From: Lachnospiraceae bacterium UBA3310
GTDB lineage: Bacteria; Bacillota; Clostridia; Lachnospirales; Lachnospiraceae
Assembly: GCA_002361355.1 (NCBI GenBank)
Contig: DESQ01000021.1
Location: forward strand, 1-55,319
Direction: 5' to 3'
DNA: 55,319 bases
In this document: positions 27,710 to 36,262 of the stretch, piece after piece
Numbering within the stretch: position 1 is the stretch's first letter
Layout: every line of letters starts with the position of its first letter
Translations under genes and position numbers: made by a program
Notes under the pieces: generated by a model
Told to the model about the DNA's origin: nothing
Databases searched by the model: none
What the model saw: the letters and a program-made list of their open reading frames with translations, nothing else

Positions 27710-28277
27710 CCGGCTTCACCTCCACTTTCTCCTCCTCTATCCCCAAAAGCGCGGCAAACCGCTTCCGATAGTCAGGAAAAACATCCTCCCCGGCCGGCTC
27801 CTGTGTCCCCCCGATCACAATCTCATCAACCCCGATCCGCCCCTCCTCTTTTGCTGTCGTTGTCCCTGCCACCGTAACTTCCACCTCAGACAACACCATT
27901 TCGCTCTCCTGCAAAGAATCTTGCTCAAACTGCAGGGAAACCTGTTTCACACGGTAATCCTCTCCTGCAAGCTCCCTGTTCAGAAGTTCCCTCACCACCT
28001 CCTCCATACGGCTTACCACCGCATGACCCACACCTGTACCTGCCATATCAAAAGCTTTTGTGTCTATGTCCGCCAGCTCCGGAAGCTTTTCCAATACCTC
28101 CTCCGGCTCCTTCCACTCTGCACCGGAAATCTGTAAAAAAGGTCTGAGAAAAAGGAGCAGAATAATGATGCCGGACACCGACTTGATATACTTCTCATAC
28201 TGCTTTCCCGGTGCGAAATGTACCACCGCCTGCGCAGCAATCATGAAGATACCGATATTTCTGATATTTTCTAACAT
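27696..28277 (-). CDS. spoIIIAF: Stage III sporulation protein AF
   Basis: This 193-residue protein has two N-terminal membrane segments (about 5-20 and 33-50, with the conserved YIKSVSGIIILLLFLRPFLQ) and a soluble C-terminal domain that resembles the ring-building fold. It is part of the SpoIIIA channel in the mother cell membrane. Order and overlap with the neighbours match the standard operon. The C-terminus is poorly conserved, as in the family. Confidence 0.93.
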   Translation of the reverse strand: MLENIRNIGIFMIAAQAVVHFAPGKQYEKYIKSVSGIIILLLFLRPFLQISGAEWKEPEEVLEKLPELADIDTKAFDMAGTGVGHAVVSRMEEVVRELLNRELAGEDYRVKQVSLQFEQDSLQESEMVLSEVEVTVAGTTTAKEEGRIGVDEIVIGGTQEPAGEDVFPDYRKRFAALLGIEEEKVEVKPDGKG

Positions 28278-28290
28278 TCGACACCCCCTG

Positions 28291-29361
28291 TCATCGAACG
28301 GCCTGTCCCGTGGAATAACTGATAATTGCCACCTGAATCAAAAACATGCCCACGGAAGTAAGGGCAATCCGCAACAGCATCAGATTTCCCTCCCCCACCC
28401 GGCTCACGCAGTTTGTCAGCCGCTTATCGCTCACAATACCCACAAGAGCCGCACTCAGCTTGATCACACAGGCTATCAGTGCAATTTTTATGACAGGTGC
28501 AGCGCATAGCACAATAAGAATCAGCGTCATATACAGCCCGATGCTGTTTTTTACCAGAACGGCGGAACCCACCACCATCTCAAACATCCCCTCCGTCAGA
28601 CTGCCTATCCCCGGCATGGAGTTAAGCGCCTTTTTCACTGCGGAAAATTGCAGCGAGTCGATAACAGGTGATATCATTGATTGCAAAAGGCTGAATCCGG
28701 TTATCAGCCAGACAGAAGCCTTCACGCTACCTTTAATCACCTTCTCCGAAAGCTCCAAAAGCAGCGCCAGCTTTTCCTCCATCCAGATCCCATTGATCAC
28801 AACCAGCAGAATGTACACATAGACAAAGGGCAGTAGAATCGTGAGATATCCCCACTCGATCAGGTAAACCACAACCAGAAGAATCTGATAATAAGCCGAG
28901 GCAGACACCGCCCCCGAAGCGCTCCCCACCGCCAGCATGTAAGTCGGAATATACAGTTTCATGAACGTAGCAACACCGTTTAACATCTCCCGCACGGTGC
29001 CCGCCGTATCCAAAAAAAATTTAAGCAGCACCGCAATCAGCAGCAAATAAATAAAATAAAACGCCAGATCCGATACCTGATGATCTTTGAAAAGATCAGC
29101 GAAATTGGAAAAAAGAGCCGCCGCTACGCCCAAAATCAAAATGGTAAAAAAAAGGCTTCGAAATTCCTCCCTCTGAAACAAAACAGCTCCCGAAAGGCCT
29201 CCGCCCAGCTTCCGCAATGCCTCCAAAATCTGTCCACTCATGATATCCGCAAGCACCGCCTTAGCGTCAAACGAAAAAGAAGGGAACAATCTCTCAAAGT
29301 CTCCGGTGACCGCATCCATACCCAACTGCTCCCAAATCAGAGCGCTCTCCTCCATTCCCAT
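28291..29361 (-). CDS. spoIIIAE: Stage III sporulation protein AE
   Basis: This 356-residue polytopic membrane protein has about seven or eight membrane segments and the SpoIIIAE core (FKDHQVSDLAFYFIYLLLIAV and the proline-rich FMKLYIPTYML). It is the largest membrane part of the SpoIIIA channel. The ATG at 29361 has GGGAGG with an eight-base spacer; the frame runs further up but overlaps spoIIIAD. With this start the protein begins with a soluble helix and lacks the N-terminal signal peptide of the Bacillus subtilis protein, which is a noticeable difference. Confidence 0.94.
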   Translation of the reverse strand: MGMEESALIWEQLGMDAVTGDFERLFPSFSFDAKAVLADIMSGQILEALRKLGGGLSGAVLFQREEFRSLFFTILILGVAAALFSNFADLFKDHQVSDLAFYFIYLLLIAVLLKFFLDTAGTVREMLNGVATFMKLYIPTYMLAVGSASGAVSASAYYQILLVVVYLIEWGYLTILLPFVYVYILLVVINGIWMEEKLALLLELSEKVIKGSVKASVWLITGFSLLQSMISPVIDSLQFSAVKKALNSMPGIGSLTEGMFEMVVGSAVLVKNSIGLYMTLILIVLCAAPVIKIALIACVIKLSAALVGIVSDKRLTNCVSRVGEGNLMLLRIALTSVGMFLIQVAIISYSTGQAVR

Positions 29362-29390
29362 CGAAAACGCCTCCCTTCCTCTAAGTTTTT

Positions 29391-29777
29391 CTATCCCGCA
29401 ATTGATTGTATACTCTCCATCAGGGAGAGAAGCACCGGCATCCCCATGGAGAGAATATACACTTTGCCAAGCATCTCCACCTGCCCCGCCACACCGCCAT
29501 ATCCGGCATCTTTGCAGATACCCGCACAAAATTCACAGGCATAAGTGGCTCCCACCGCTTTTAGAAGCAGCGTCAGATAACTGTAATTCTCCCGAAGATA
29601 TCCTCTAAGCATCTCCATTCCCGATAGGATCTGCATAAAATAACACACGATAGATTCCAACATAACAAAGCAGACTGCCAGCGCCACATAAGCACTGTAT
29701 TCCGCTTTGTGGTTCTTTAGAGAAACCGCAAGAAGAACGCCAATCACGCCGACCACACCAGCCTTCACCATATCCAT
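29391..29777 (-). CDS. spoIIIAD: Stage III sporulation protein AD
   Basis: This 128-residue membrane protein has three or four membrane segments, with VKAGVVGVIGVLLAVSLKNH at the start and the conserved YACEFCAGICKDAGYGGVAGQ near 85-105. It is part of the SpoIIIA export complex and related to SpoIIIAC. AAGGAG precedes the ATG. It lies 29 bases before spoIIIAE. Confidence 0.96.
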   Translation of the reverse strand: MDMVKAGVVGVIGVLLAVSLKNHKAEYSAYVALAVCFVMLESIVCYFMQILSGMEMLRGYLRENYSYLTLLLKAVGATYACEFCAGICKDAGYGGVAGQVEMLGKVYILSMGMPVLLSLMESIQSIAG

Positions 29778-29788
29778 ACGTCCACTCC

Positions 29789-29983
29789 TTATAGCTCAAA
29801 AAGTTGCTGCATCATCACAAACAGGTCATATATATAGGGAACAATCCATGTTAAAACAAGAATTAATCCAGCAAGGCTGATTAAGAAGGCATGATCCTCC
29901 CTTCCGCTATGTTTTAAAACCTGATTTAATATTGTGACTAAAATACCAACTGCCGCTATCCTAAAAATCAGACTTACGCTCAT
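29789..29983 (-). CDS. spoIIIAC: Stage III sporulation protein AC
   Basis: This 64-residue protein has two membrane segments, and the pattern ILVTILNQVLKHSGREDHAF is near-invariant in SpoIIIAC. It belongs to the mother-cell membrane part of the feeding channel. The ATG has GGGAGG upstream. Length is exactly that of the family. Confidence 0.96.
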   Translation of the reverse strand: MSVSLIFRIAAVGILVTILNQVLKHSGREDHAFLISLAGLILVLTWIVPYIYDLFVMMQQLFEL

Positions 29984-30004
29984 CCTTCCTCCCTGTTGTT
30001 TCCA

Positions 30005-30523
30005 TCACAGCAGCAGAATTGCCAGAAGCAGTCCTGTTAAAATACTGATGCTGCGTATCATTTTTGCTCTGTTCTCATAGGTTTCCTCCGCCTGTCTGTA
30101 TCTGCCCTCCAGAAATTCCTCCGCCTGGCCGATCCGTCCGGACTGTCCTCCTTCTTCCTGAAAACTCAGTGTTTTCGGAAGTCCCGCCACTGTTTCCCGC
30201 TCATCTTCCCGCAGAGGGAGCCCCGCCAGACAGGCACGCATCTCCTCTTCCCATACTTCCGGAAAATCACCGCCGTTCTCTTCCCTTGTCCGCTCATAAA
30301 CCCTGACAAAACAAGCTTTATAACATTTGTCATTTAATTCTGCGAGGAGCAGGCAAATCTCCGGCAGCGTATGCTTTCCATAGGAAATTTCGCTCCGCAT
30401 CTGTCCTAAAATATGAAACAGCGCCCGCAAATTCCTGACTCTGTCTTTCTCCTGCCCGACTCTTGCGCTCCCCCACCCGACACATCCGGCCAGAATGCAC
30501 AGAATGCCTATCAGCTTATACAT
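30005..30523 (-). CDS. spoIIIAB: Stage III sporulation protein AB
   Basis: This 172-residue protein has an N-terminal membrane segment, a cytoplasmic helical domain (about 28-150, with RNLRALFHILGQMRSEISYG) and a C-terminal membrane segment. The fold resembles type II secretion F proteins, so it is thought to anchor the SpoIIIAA ATPase. It overlaps the spoIIIAA end by 13 bases. Confidence 0.95.
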   Translation of the reverse strand: MYKLIGILCILAGCVGWGSARVGQEKDRVRNLRALFHILGQMRSEISYGKHTLPEICLLLAELNDKCYKACFVRVYERTREENGGDFPEVWEEEMRACLAGLPLREDERETVAGLPKTLSFQEEGGQSGRIGQAEEFLEGRYRQAEETYENRAKMIRSISILTGLLLAILLL

Positions 30524-31458
30524 GGTTTCCCTTCCCTGTCATAAACCCCGGTGACCCTGCATGTCCCCGTCTTTCTGTCAATGGTCACGTACCGTTCAAA
30601 CAATTCTTCTTCTATTACATAACGCATATAATTTTTATGACGTATCTCCTCCAGGGAGCAGCCGTGGACTGTGGCGAGCAGCCTGCATCCACAGCCGCTT
30701 GCAAGCTGCAATGCCTGGACATCTCCGATGCTTCCCAGCTCATCCACCGCCAGCACCTGAGGCGCCATAGAACGGATCAACAGCATCATGCCCTCCACCT
30801 TGGGGCAGCCATCCAGCACATCCGTACGAATCCCCAAATCATTCTGCGAAACGCCCAGATAACTTCCCGCAATCTCCGACCGTTCATCCACAACGCTCAC
30901 GTTTACACCCCCTCCGTATACCGTCCCCTCCGACACCTGTCTGATGATATCGCGCAGCATGGTCGTCTTTCCTCCCCCCGGCGGAGAGATCAAAAGCGTA
31001 TTCAGCACATGTCCTTTTTCAAAAATATAGGGTATCACCGGATCGGCGGCGCCCCGCACCTGATGGGCAATGCGGATATTTAAATAACGTATGTATTTCA
31101 TATTTTTAATCCGGCCGTCCCCGTCCAGTATAACCTGCCCCGCCAATCCTACCCTGTGTCCTCCCTGTAACGTCAAAAAGCCTTGCCGTATCTCATCCGC
31201 AAAGGCATAGACAGAGTAGCGGCACAGGTACTTAAGCAGTTCCTCCAGCTCCTCAGGCGTTACCCTTGCAGCTTTTTCCGGCCTGTCCACAATCCGTCCC
31301 TGTGCATCCACAAAGTGCTCTCTGTTTTCCATCCATACGGCCAGCGGCATTCCGGCGCGCAGCCTGATTTCCTGCAAACGCTCCGCATGCTTTGCCACTT
31401 CACGCCATCTGTCCCTGACTCCTTCCGGAAACAGACAAAGAACCTCCTCCGGGCGCAT
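30511..31458 (-). CDS. spoIIIAA: Stage III sporulation protein AA (ATPase)
   Basis: This protein of about 315 residues is a secretion-type ATPase with Walker A PPGGGKTTMLRD near 165 and Walker B-like VLAVDELG near 240. It powers or gates the SpoIIIA-SpoIIQ channel in the mother cell. Two in-frame ATGs lie at 31464 and 31458; AAGGGGG is one base from the first but seven from the second, so 31458 is preferred. A sigma-E-like promoter lies just upstream, as expected for a mother cell operon. Confidence 0.96.
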   Translation of the reverse strand: MRPEEVLCLFPEGVRDRWREVAKHAERLQEIRLRAGMPLAVWMENREHFVDAQGRIVDRPEKAARVTPEELEELLKYLCRYSVYAFADEIRQGFLTLQGGHRVGLAGQVILDGDGRIKNMKYIRYLNIRIAHQVRGAADPVIPYIFEKGHVLNTLLISPPGGGKTTMLRDIIRQVSEGTVYGGGVNVSVVDERSEIAGSYLGVSQNDLGIRTDVLDGCPKVEGMMLLIRSMAPQVLAVDELGSIGDVQALQLASGCGCRLLATVHGCSLEEIRHKNYMRYVIEEELFERYVTIDRKTGTCRVTGVYDREGKPCIS

Positions 31459-31482
31459 TCCCATTCCCCCTTATCTCATTAC

Positions 31483-31510
31483 AATATATGAAGCTTTGTC
31501 CAAGTTATGC
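31483..31510 (-). promoter_or_regulatory. Sigma-E-like promoter of the spoIIIA operon
   Basis: Minus-strand GCATAAC (31504-31510), a 13-base spacer and CATATATT (31483-31490) resemble the sigma-E consensus (about GMATATT, 14 bases, CATACAMT) with five of seven and six of eight matches. It is placed 24 bases before the spoIIIAA ATG. Known sigma-E control of spoIIIA in Bacillus supports the call. Confidence 0.55.
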
Positions 31511-31517
31511 TTGCAAA

Positions 31518-31561
31518 AATTGAGCTTCGCTCAATTGCGAGATTTGCCTACGGCAAACTCG
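31518..31561. repeat. Two adjacent short hairpins
   Basis: Between spoIIIAA (-) and the PHP gene (+) lie two consecutive inverted repeats. The first (31518-31536) has a perfect 8-bp stem with a TTC loop. The second (31538-31561) has a 10-bp stem with one bulged A and a TAC loop. No T run follows either on the nearest strand, so they are not typical terminators. They may be part of the 5' leader of one gene or a small dispersed repeat. Confidence 0.5.
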
Positions 31562-31658
31562 GACTCAAACACACTCGAATATCCTGAAAAAACCAGTGGC
31601 ATTTCCTGCAAAAAAAGGGTAGAATAGATAAGGAAAAACGGTAAAAGAGGAATTAACT

Positions 31659-32489
31659 ATGAAGTTGGACATGCACTGTCACACAAAAGAGGGATCTCCC
31701 GACGGAAAACTAGAATTACTGGAAAATATATCTATTTTGAAACAAAAAGGCTATCAGGGGATGCTCATCACAGACCACAACTCCTACAAGGCTTATCGCT
31801 ATTATAAAAAACTGAAAGAAAAACCGGATGATTTCGTTGTCCTGAAGGGAATTGAATACGATACAATAAACGCCGGTCACATGCTGATCATCATGCCAAC
31901 CGGCGTCAATCTGCCAATTCTGGAACTGAGGGGGCTGCCCCTGCTTCTTCTCATAGAGATCGTTCATTTTCACGGCGGTATATTAGGCCCCGCCCATCCC
32001 TGCGGAGAGCGCTTCTTAAGTCTCTGCAGCACACTGCGGAGCAAACTCACAGAAACCATCTACCGCAAATTCGATTTCGTGGAAGGTTACAATGCCTGCG
32101 AGGACGCGGATTCCAACATGCGCGCCATGGCTCTTGCAAAAAAATATAATCTCCCCTGCTTTGGCGGCAGCGACTCCCACAAAGAGGACTGCGCCGGTTT
32201 CGGATACACCATACTGCAGGAAGACATATCCAATGAAACAGAGCTGATCAGCTATATCCGCTCTAAAAAGCCGACTATCATCGGCGGCCACCACTACATG
32301 CACACCACAAAGGCGAAGCTTGGCAGGGCAAACAACATTCTGGTGTACTCCTTCTGGCTCTACAATAAATTTCTGGCTCTCTTCCGCAAAAAAGCGCGGG
32401 ATTTGGAACTGATGGAAACCCAGCTCCTCGATTCCATCCTTGCCAGCAAACGGGAAAAAACCCGCTACATCAGGCTGCGGGAAGAGTAA
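31659..32489 (+). CDS. PHP-domain phosphoesterase
   Basis: This 276-residue cytoplasmic protein of the PHP metal-dependent phosphoesterase superfamily begins with the metal-binding motif DMHCH (His6, His8) and has LITDHN near 37-42, EYD near 66-68, GPAHPCGE near 110 and GGSDSHKED near 172. Related proteins hydrolyse nucleotides or other phosphate esters; the substrate here is unknown. An AGAGGA ribosome site precedes the ATG. It is a lone plus-strand gene that ends six bases before the convergent PF06541 gene. The C-terminal 80 residues are basic and helical. Confidence 0.85.
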   Translation: MKLDMHCHTKEGSPDGKLELLENISILKQKGYQGMLITDHNSYKAYRYYKKLKEKPDDFVVLKGIEYDTINAGHMLIIMPTGVNLPILELRGLPLLLLIEIVHFHGGILGPAHPCGERFLSLCSTLRSKLTETIYRKFDFVEGYNACEDADSNMRAMALAKKYNLPCFGGSDSHKEDCAGFGYTILQEDISNETELISYIRSKKPTIIGGHHYMHTTKAKLGRANNILVYSFWLYNKFLALFRKKARDLELMETQLLDSILASKREKTRYIRLREE

Positions 32490-32495
32490 GACCGA

Positions 32496-33425
32496 CTATG
32501 TTTTTTTCTCCTTTTTATCGTTTGCCATCTCTTTTAATTCCTCAAATGCGCTCTCATAAGCCTGCGAGCGCATAGTCGGATTGTTTCGGATCATATCTCT
32601 CTTGTAGAAATCCAAAATGCCAATCCCTTTTTCCCGCTCCCTGTAAAGGCTGAACTTGCCGCGCAGTTCGGCGATCTCCTCCTTGGCGCTCTCTCCGTAA
32701 GCCGAGGGCCTGCTCAAAAGCAGTTCTTTTACCGTGGCAAAGCGCTGTTCCAAACTTGCTGAGAGTTCGTTTACCCAAAGTTCTCTGCGCCCGCCTCTGT
32801 CGATCTTTCTCTGTTCTTTTTCATCATTGTTGAAGGCGATAAACACATCCAGACGTTTCTGTATGCGCTCCAGCTCCTCCCTGACTTTCATGATCTTTAC
32901 CAAAATATCACGCAGATCCAGTGCCGCCTTGAACGACAAAGTGAAATCAGCCACAATATAGACCGTGAGTATCACCGTCGCATAATATAACACCTGTTCC
33001 GGTATCATATACATCATTTTTTCGATAGGCCGATGAATCACTCTGGTCATTAAAACCGTAAAAAGTCCCCATGTCAGCGAAGACCGCAGACAAATATGCC
33101 CCTGAAAATTGAGAAAACGCTGTGAATAATCCCAGTATCTCACCTTAAAGAGCGCCTCCATGGCAACTCCCGTCACATACTCCAGCGCTGTCGCGCCAAT
33201 CACCCCCGCTATATAAGTCAGCCATATCGTATCCGCGAAAGGTCTGGATACCACCAGCATCATAATCGCGCCACTGCCGTACAACGGTAAAAAAGGGCCT
33301 CTCATAAAGCCCCTGTTCACCCATTTGTGAGATTTAAGCGACACATAAACCGACTCGAAACACCATCCTGCCAGACAATAAAAATAAAAGAAAAACAACC
33401 ACTGTACACCGTTATAACCAAACAT
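32496..33425 (-). CDS. PF06541 putative permease with coiled-coil tail
   Basis: This protein of about 309 residues has five membrane segments in its first 190 residues and the PF06541 pattern (FYCLAGWCFESVY and VNRGFMRGPFLPLYGSGA), followed by a long charged helical tail (about 180-309). The family is labelled putative ABC-transporter permease, but no function is established. The ATG at 33425 has TGAGGAG ten bases upstream; a GTG at 33443 overlaps the stop of the upstream gene. It follows the two CobW-type GTPase genes with the first stop overlapping its leader, so a joint role in metal handling is possible but inferred. Confidence 0.75.
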   Translation of the reverse strand: MFGYNGVQWLFFFYFYCLAGWCFESVYVSLKSHKWVNRGFMRGPFLPLYGSGAIMMLVVSRPFADTIWLTYIAGVIGATALEYVTGVAMEALFKVRYWDYSQRFLNFQGHICLRSSLTWGLFTVLMTRVIHRPIEKMMYMIPEQVLYYATVILTVYIVADFTLSFKAALDLRDILVKIMKVREELERIQKRLDVFIAFNNDEKEQRKIDRGGRRELWVNELSASLEQRFATVKELLLSRPSAYGESAKEEIAELRGKFSLYREREKGIGILDFYKRDMIRNNPTMRSQAYESAFEELKEMANDKKEKKT

Positions 33426-33439
33426 AAAAAATAAACTCC

Positions 33440-34369
33440 TCACATAAAACTGATGACTTCCTCTTTCGGCGTCCTCGTCTGCTCCACGCTGAGGGCATGC
33501 AGCACCGGCCCTTCACCCTGATACTGCTCAAAATATTCCTTTTCCACCTGCGCCTTCACCTTCACCCACTGCTGGTCTTCCAGTGAATCTGTCCCGTCAT
33601 AGGCGCACGCATATCCCAAAAATGCCATATCTTCCGCACAGCAGGTCATCGCCATACGTCCCGGCACAAAATATCCTTTCGGAAACTGTTTCGGTTTCAG
33701 CACCATCCCCACAAAGGAGACGGTCTTTCCCACATAACGCTCCAGGTGATCCATAGAATCCAGATACCAGATTCCGTAACCCTCGTTATCCAATTCAATC
33801 ACGTTCGCTTTCAGATCGTAGGGCAGATCTTCCTCCATGATCTCGTTGATCTCTCCGTTGGAATCCTCAAAGACAATTTCTGCCTTCGGATTGATTGCCT
33901 TCACATTTCGCTTGTAACTGCTAAGATCCTCCACCCCGTCGCAGCGGTTAAAAATAATCAGTTCCGATTTCCTGATCTGTTCCGCCAGCAGAGACTTCAT
34001 GTTCGTAAAATACATCGGAAAAGTGGACGCGTCAATTGTGGTAATCTGCTGCTCAATTCTCCAGTGCCAGGGAAGTTTCATTTCCTTATAATTCCACATA
34101 CCATTGTATTCAACAATAATCCGCTCTGGCTTATGCTTTTTTTCCAACTCAATCAATCTGTTCGGAACAAACTCTTCCTCCTCGTCAATCACCTCCAGCA
34201 CGGTGCGGCTCTGCTTTAAGAGCACCGGATCGTACTCATTTTCTCCCTCCTCACAGAGGATGAGAAGGGTTTTACCGCGCACCTGAAAATAGGGCTGTGC
34301 CAGTGTATAGGTGATAAACTCCGTCTTACCGCTCTCTAAAAATCCGTTGATCATATAGACCGGTTTCAT
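33440..34369 (-). CDS. CobW-like GTPase fused to a YcgQ-like (DUF1980) domain
   Basis: This 309-residue protein has a COG0523/CobW-type P-loop domain (about 1-190) with Walker A GFLESGKT at 9-16 and NRCD at 141-144, but it lacks the usual CXCC metal motif after the P-loop. The C-terminal part (about 205-305) reads VGKTVSFVGMVLKP and MTCCAEDMAFLGY, the pattern of the DUF1980 half of YcgQ/TIGR03943 proteins. YcgQ-type proteins and CobW GTPases are both tied to metal homeostasis, so the fusion is of interest. It lies 18 bases after the His-rich CobW gene and 14 bases before the PF06541 gene. No ligand is proven. Confidence 0.75.
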   Translation of the reverse strand: MKPVYMINGFLESGKTEFITYTLAQPYFQVRGKTLLILCEEGENEYDPVLLKQSRTVLEVIDEEEEFVPNRLIELEKKHKPERIIVEYNGMWNYKEMKLPWHWRIEQQITTIDASTFPMYFTNMKSLLAEQIRKSELIIFNRCDGVEDLSSYKRNVKAINPKAEIVFEDSNGEINEIMEEDLPYDLKANVIELDNEGYGIWYLDSMDHLERYVGKTVSFVGMVLKPKQFPKGYFVPGRMAMTCCAEDMAFLGYACAYDGTDSLEDQQWVKVKAQVEKEYFEQYQGEGPVLHALSVEQTRTPKEEVISFM

Positions 34370-34387
34370 TTTTATCTCTCCCTTCTG

Positions 34388-35407
34388 TTACCTACGGAAG
34401 AGCTCTGCCAGCTTATCTTCCTTTAAATCAGATCCGATCACGCAGAATTTTCCCGTCACGCCGGGCTTTCCGTCCCTGACGTTACTCTCCTGCGGCACAT
34501 AGTCGAAATAAATCCAGCCGCCGTCCGCATTTTCCACCATACCTTTTGCCCGGAGCACCTGACCGTATTCCTCCTTATCCAGTTCCTCCAGAATATGGGC
34601 AATCTCCTCTCTGGTGTAGACAGCCGGCGTCTCCATCCCCCAGCTTGTGAAAACCTCGTCCGCATGGTGGTGATGGTGATGATGTCCCTCATGGTCATGA
34701 TCGTGGTCATGGCTGCATTCATGTTCATGCCCGTGTTCGTGATCGTGATGACAATGCTCATGCTCGTCGTGCATTTCCATCACTTCCCGCATCAGCTCCG
34801 CCTCCAGATCCCCGGCGCCCTCTATGGTTTCCAGAATGTCCCTGCCGTCCAGCGCATCCCAGGGTGTCGTGATAATAGTCGCTTTCGCATTGTGCTCCCT
34901 GATCAGTTCCACACAGGCGGAAAGCTTCTCCTCGTTCAGCTTGTCCGTCCTGCTTAACACAATCGTGCCCGCATGTTCGATCTGGTTGATAAAAAATTCA
35001 CCAAAATTCTTAATATACATTTTACACTTACAGGCATCCACCACGGCAACCGCACTGTTAAGCTGCACATCCCGGTCTGTCATAGCGCCCTGCACCGCCT
35101 TCATGACATCCGAAAGTTTTCCCACGCCCGAAGGCTCGATCAAAATGCGCTCCGGCTCATAAGTATCCAACACCTCTTTCAGGGAAGCGCCGAAATCACC
35201 CACCAGAGAACAGCAGATACACCCGGAGTTCATCTCCTTAATCTCAATCCCCGACTCCTGCAGGAAACCGCCGTCTATCCCGATCTCGCCAAACTCATTC
35301 TCAATCAGCACCACCTTGCTACCGGCCAGCGCCTCTTTTAAAAGTTTTCCGATCAGCGTGGTTTTTCCGGCTCCCAGAAATCCGGAAAAAATGTCAATCT
35401 TTGTCAT
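34388..35407 (-). CDS. COG0523/CobW GTPase with histidine-rich metal tract
   Basis: This 339-residue protein has Walker A GFLGAGKT at 9-16, the metal-binding CICC at 63-66, EPSG at 91-94 and SRTD at 152-155. A histidine- and acid-rich tract (about 213-249, more than 20 His) is followed by a CobW C-terminal domain (about 255-339). The family uses GTP to hand a metal, commonly zinc, to client proteins; the His tract would store or bind the metal. The ATG at 35407 has AAGGA upstream; an earlier ATG eight codons before is weaker. It is the first gene of a three-gene cluster. No clear Zur site was found upstream by eye. Confidence 0.88.
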   Translation of the reverse strand: MTKIDIFSGFLGAGKTTLIGKLLKEALAGSKVVLIENEFGEIGIDGGFLQESGIEIKEMNSGCICCSLVGDFGASLKEVLDTYEPERILIEPSGVGKLSDVMKAVQGAMTDRDVQLNSAVAVVDACKCKMYIKNFGEFFINQIEHAGTIVLSRTDKLNEEKLSACVELIREHNAKATIITTPWDALDGRDILETIEGAGDLEAELMREVMEMHDEHEHCHHDHEHGHEHECSHDHDHDHEGHHHHHHHADEVFTSWGMETPAVYTREEIAHILEELDKEEYGQVLRAKGMVENADGGWIYFDYVPQESNVRDGKPGVTGKFCVIGSDLKEDKLAELFRR

Positions 35408-35473
35408 GTTACATCCTTCCTTTCCAAGCATTACATTAGTTATTTATATTCTATCCACATTTTGGCGTAGTAT

Positions 35474-36262
35474 TTAATCTAAATTTAATTTCCTGCTCAT
35501 CACATACCAGGTAAGCACATAGAATACCACGCAGCTTACAATCCCTGCCATCAATGTTATCTCCCATTGGGTGTTATATGAGAAATAATCCACATAAGAG
35601 TGATCGTTGATAGCAAGCTGTATCAAAAAATACAGCCCCTGAAATATGCGTTCCACCAGATAAATTCCCACATACCATGCGAAGGATACCATCAGCTTAT
35701 GGTTGGAGGAAAGCTGCCCCAGAGAAATGCAGGCTCCTATCTTAAGCACCCTCGCAAACATGGAAAAAATACCCGCCACAAGAGTCATAATCATGGTAAA
35801 GGCCGTAATTTTCTCTCCGCTCAGATACTCAATGGTGTCCACCATTCCCTCCATCATGGAAAGAAAGACATCCTCCGACGAAGCGAACAGCACGATAACG
35901 GAAAGGTAGATCAACGCCACGCTGATTCCAACCCATATGGCACTGACAAGCGTCTTGGCTATAATAATATGATGCGTATCCACCGGCAGGGTATGCAGAA
36001 GATATCCCTGATCCCCGTAAGTAGACGTGTAAAAACGATGGATCAGAAAAATCGCCGTACCCACATAGACCGCAAACATACTCGCCACATAAGTGAGAAT
36101 CACCATGACGGCCACAAAATCCATCATTCCGTAATCGTTCGAAGACTCCATGACATGTACCATCCCTGCCGCCAGAATCGTCATGACCACCGTCAGAAGA
36201 TTTGCCGCCAACAGCAGTTTCCATGTGGCCTTCCACTCGTATTTCATCAATTTCCCTAACAT
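35474..36262 (-). CDS. ABC-2 type transporter permease
   Basis: This 262-residue membrane protein has six predicted membrane segments and begins with a cytoplasmic MLGKLMKYEWKATWK, typical of ABC-2 permeases. It overlaps the ATPase gene upstream by seven bases, so the two form one exporter. The substrate is unknown; similar pairs export antimicrobial or envelope compounds. Nothing in this window (no lanthipeptide or two-component genes) fixes the role. Confidence 0.85.
   Translation of the reverse strand: MLGKLMKYEWKATWKLLLAANLLTVVMTILAAGMVHVMESSNDYGMMDFVAVMVILTYVASMFAVYVGTAIFLIHRFYTSTYGDQGYLLHTLPVDTHHIIIAKTLVSAIWVGISVALIYLSVIVLFASSEDVFLSMMEGMVDTIEYLSGEKITAFTMIMTLVAGIFSMFARVLKIGACISLGQLSSNHKLMVSFAWYVGIYLVERIFQGLYFLIQLAINDHSYVDYFSYNTQWEITLMAGIVSCVVFYVLTWYVMSRKLNLD

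Noticed and set aside
29362..29529. Upstream extension of SpoIIIAE
   Set aside because: It lies inside spoIIIAD in another frame, and the ribosome site is at 29361.
34676..34770. Repetitive GTGGTGATG stretch as a DNA tandem repeat
   Set aside because: It is the reverse strand of the histidine tract of the CobW GTPase, so it is coding low complexity, not a non-coding repeat.
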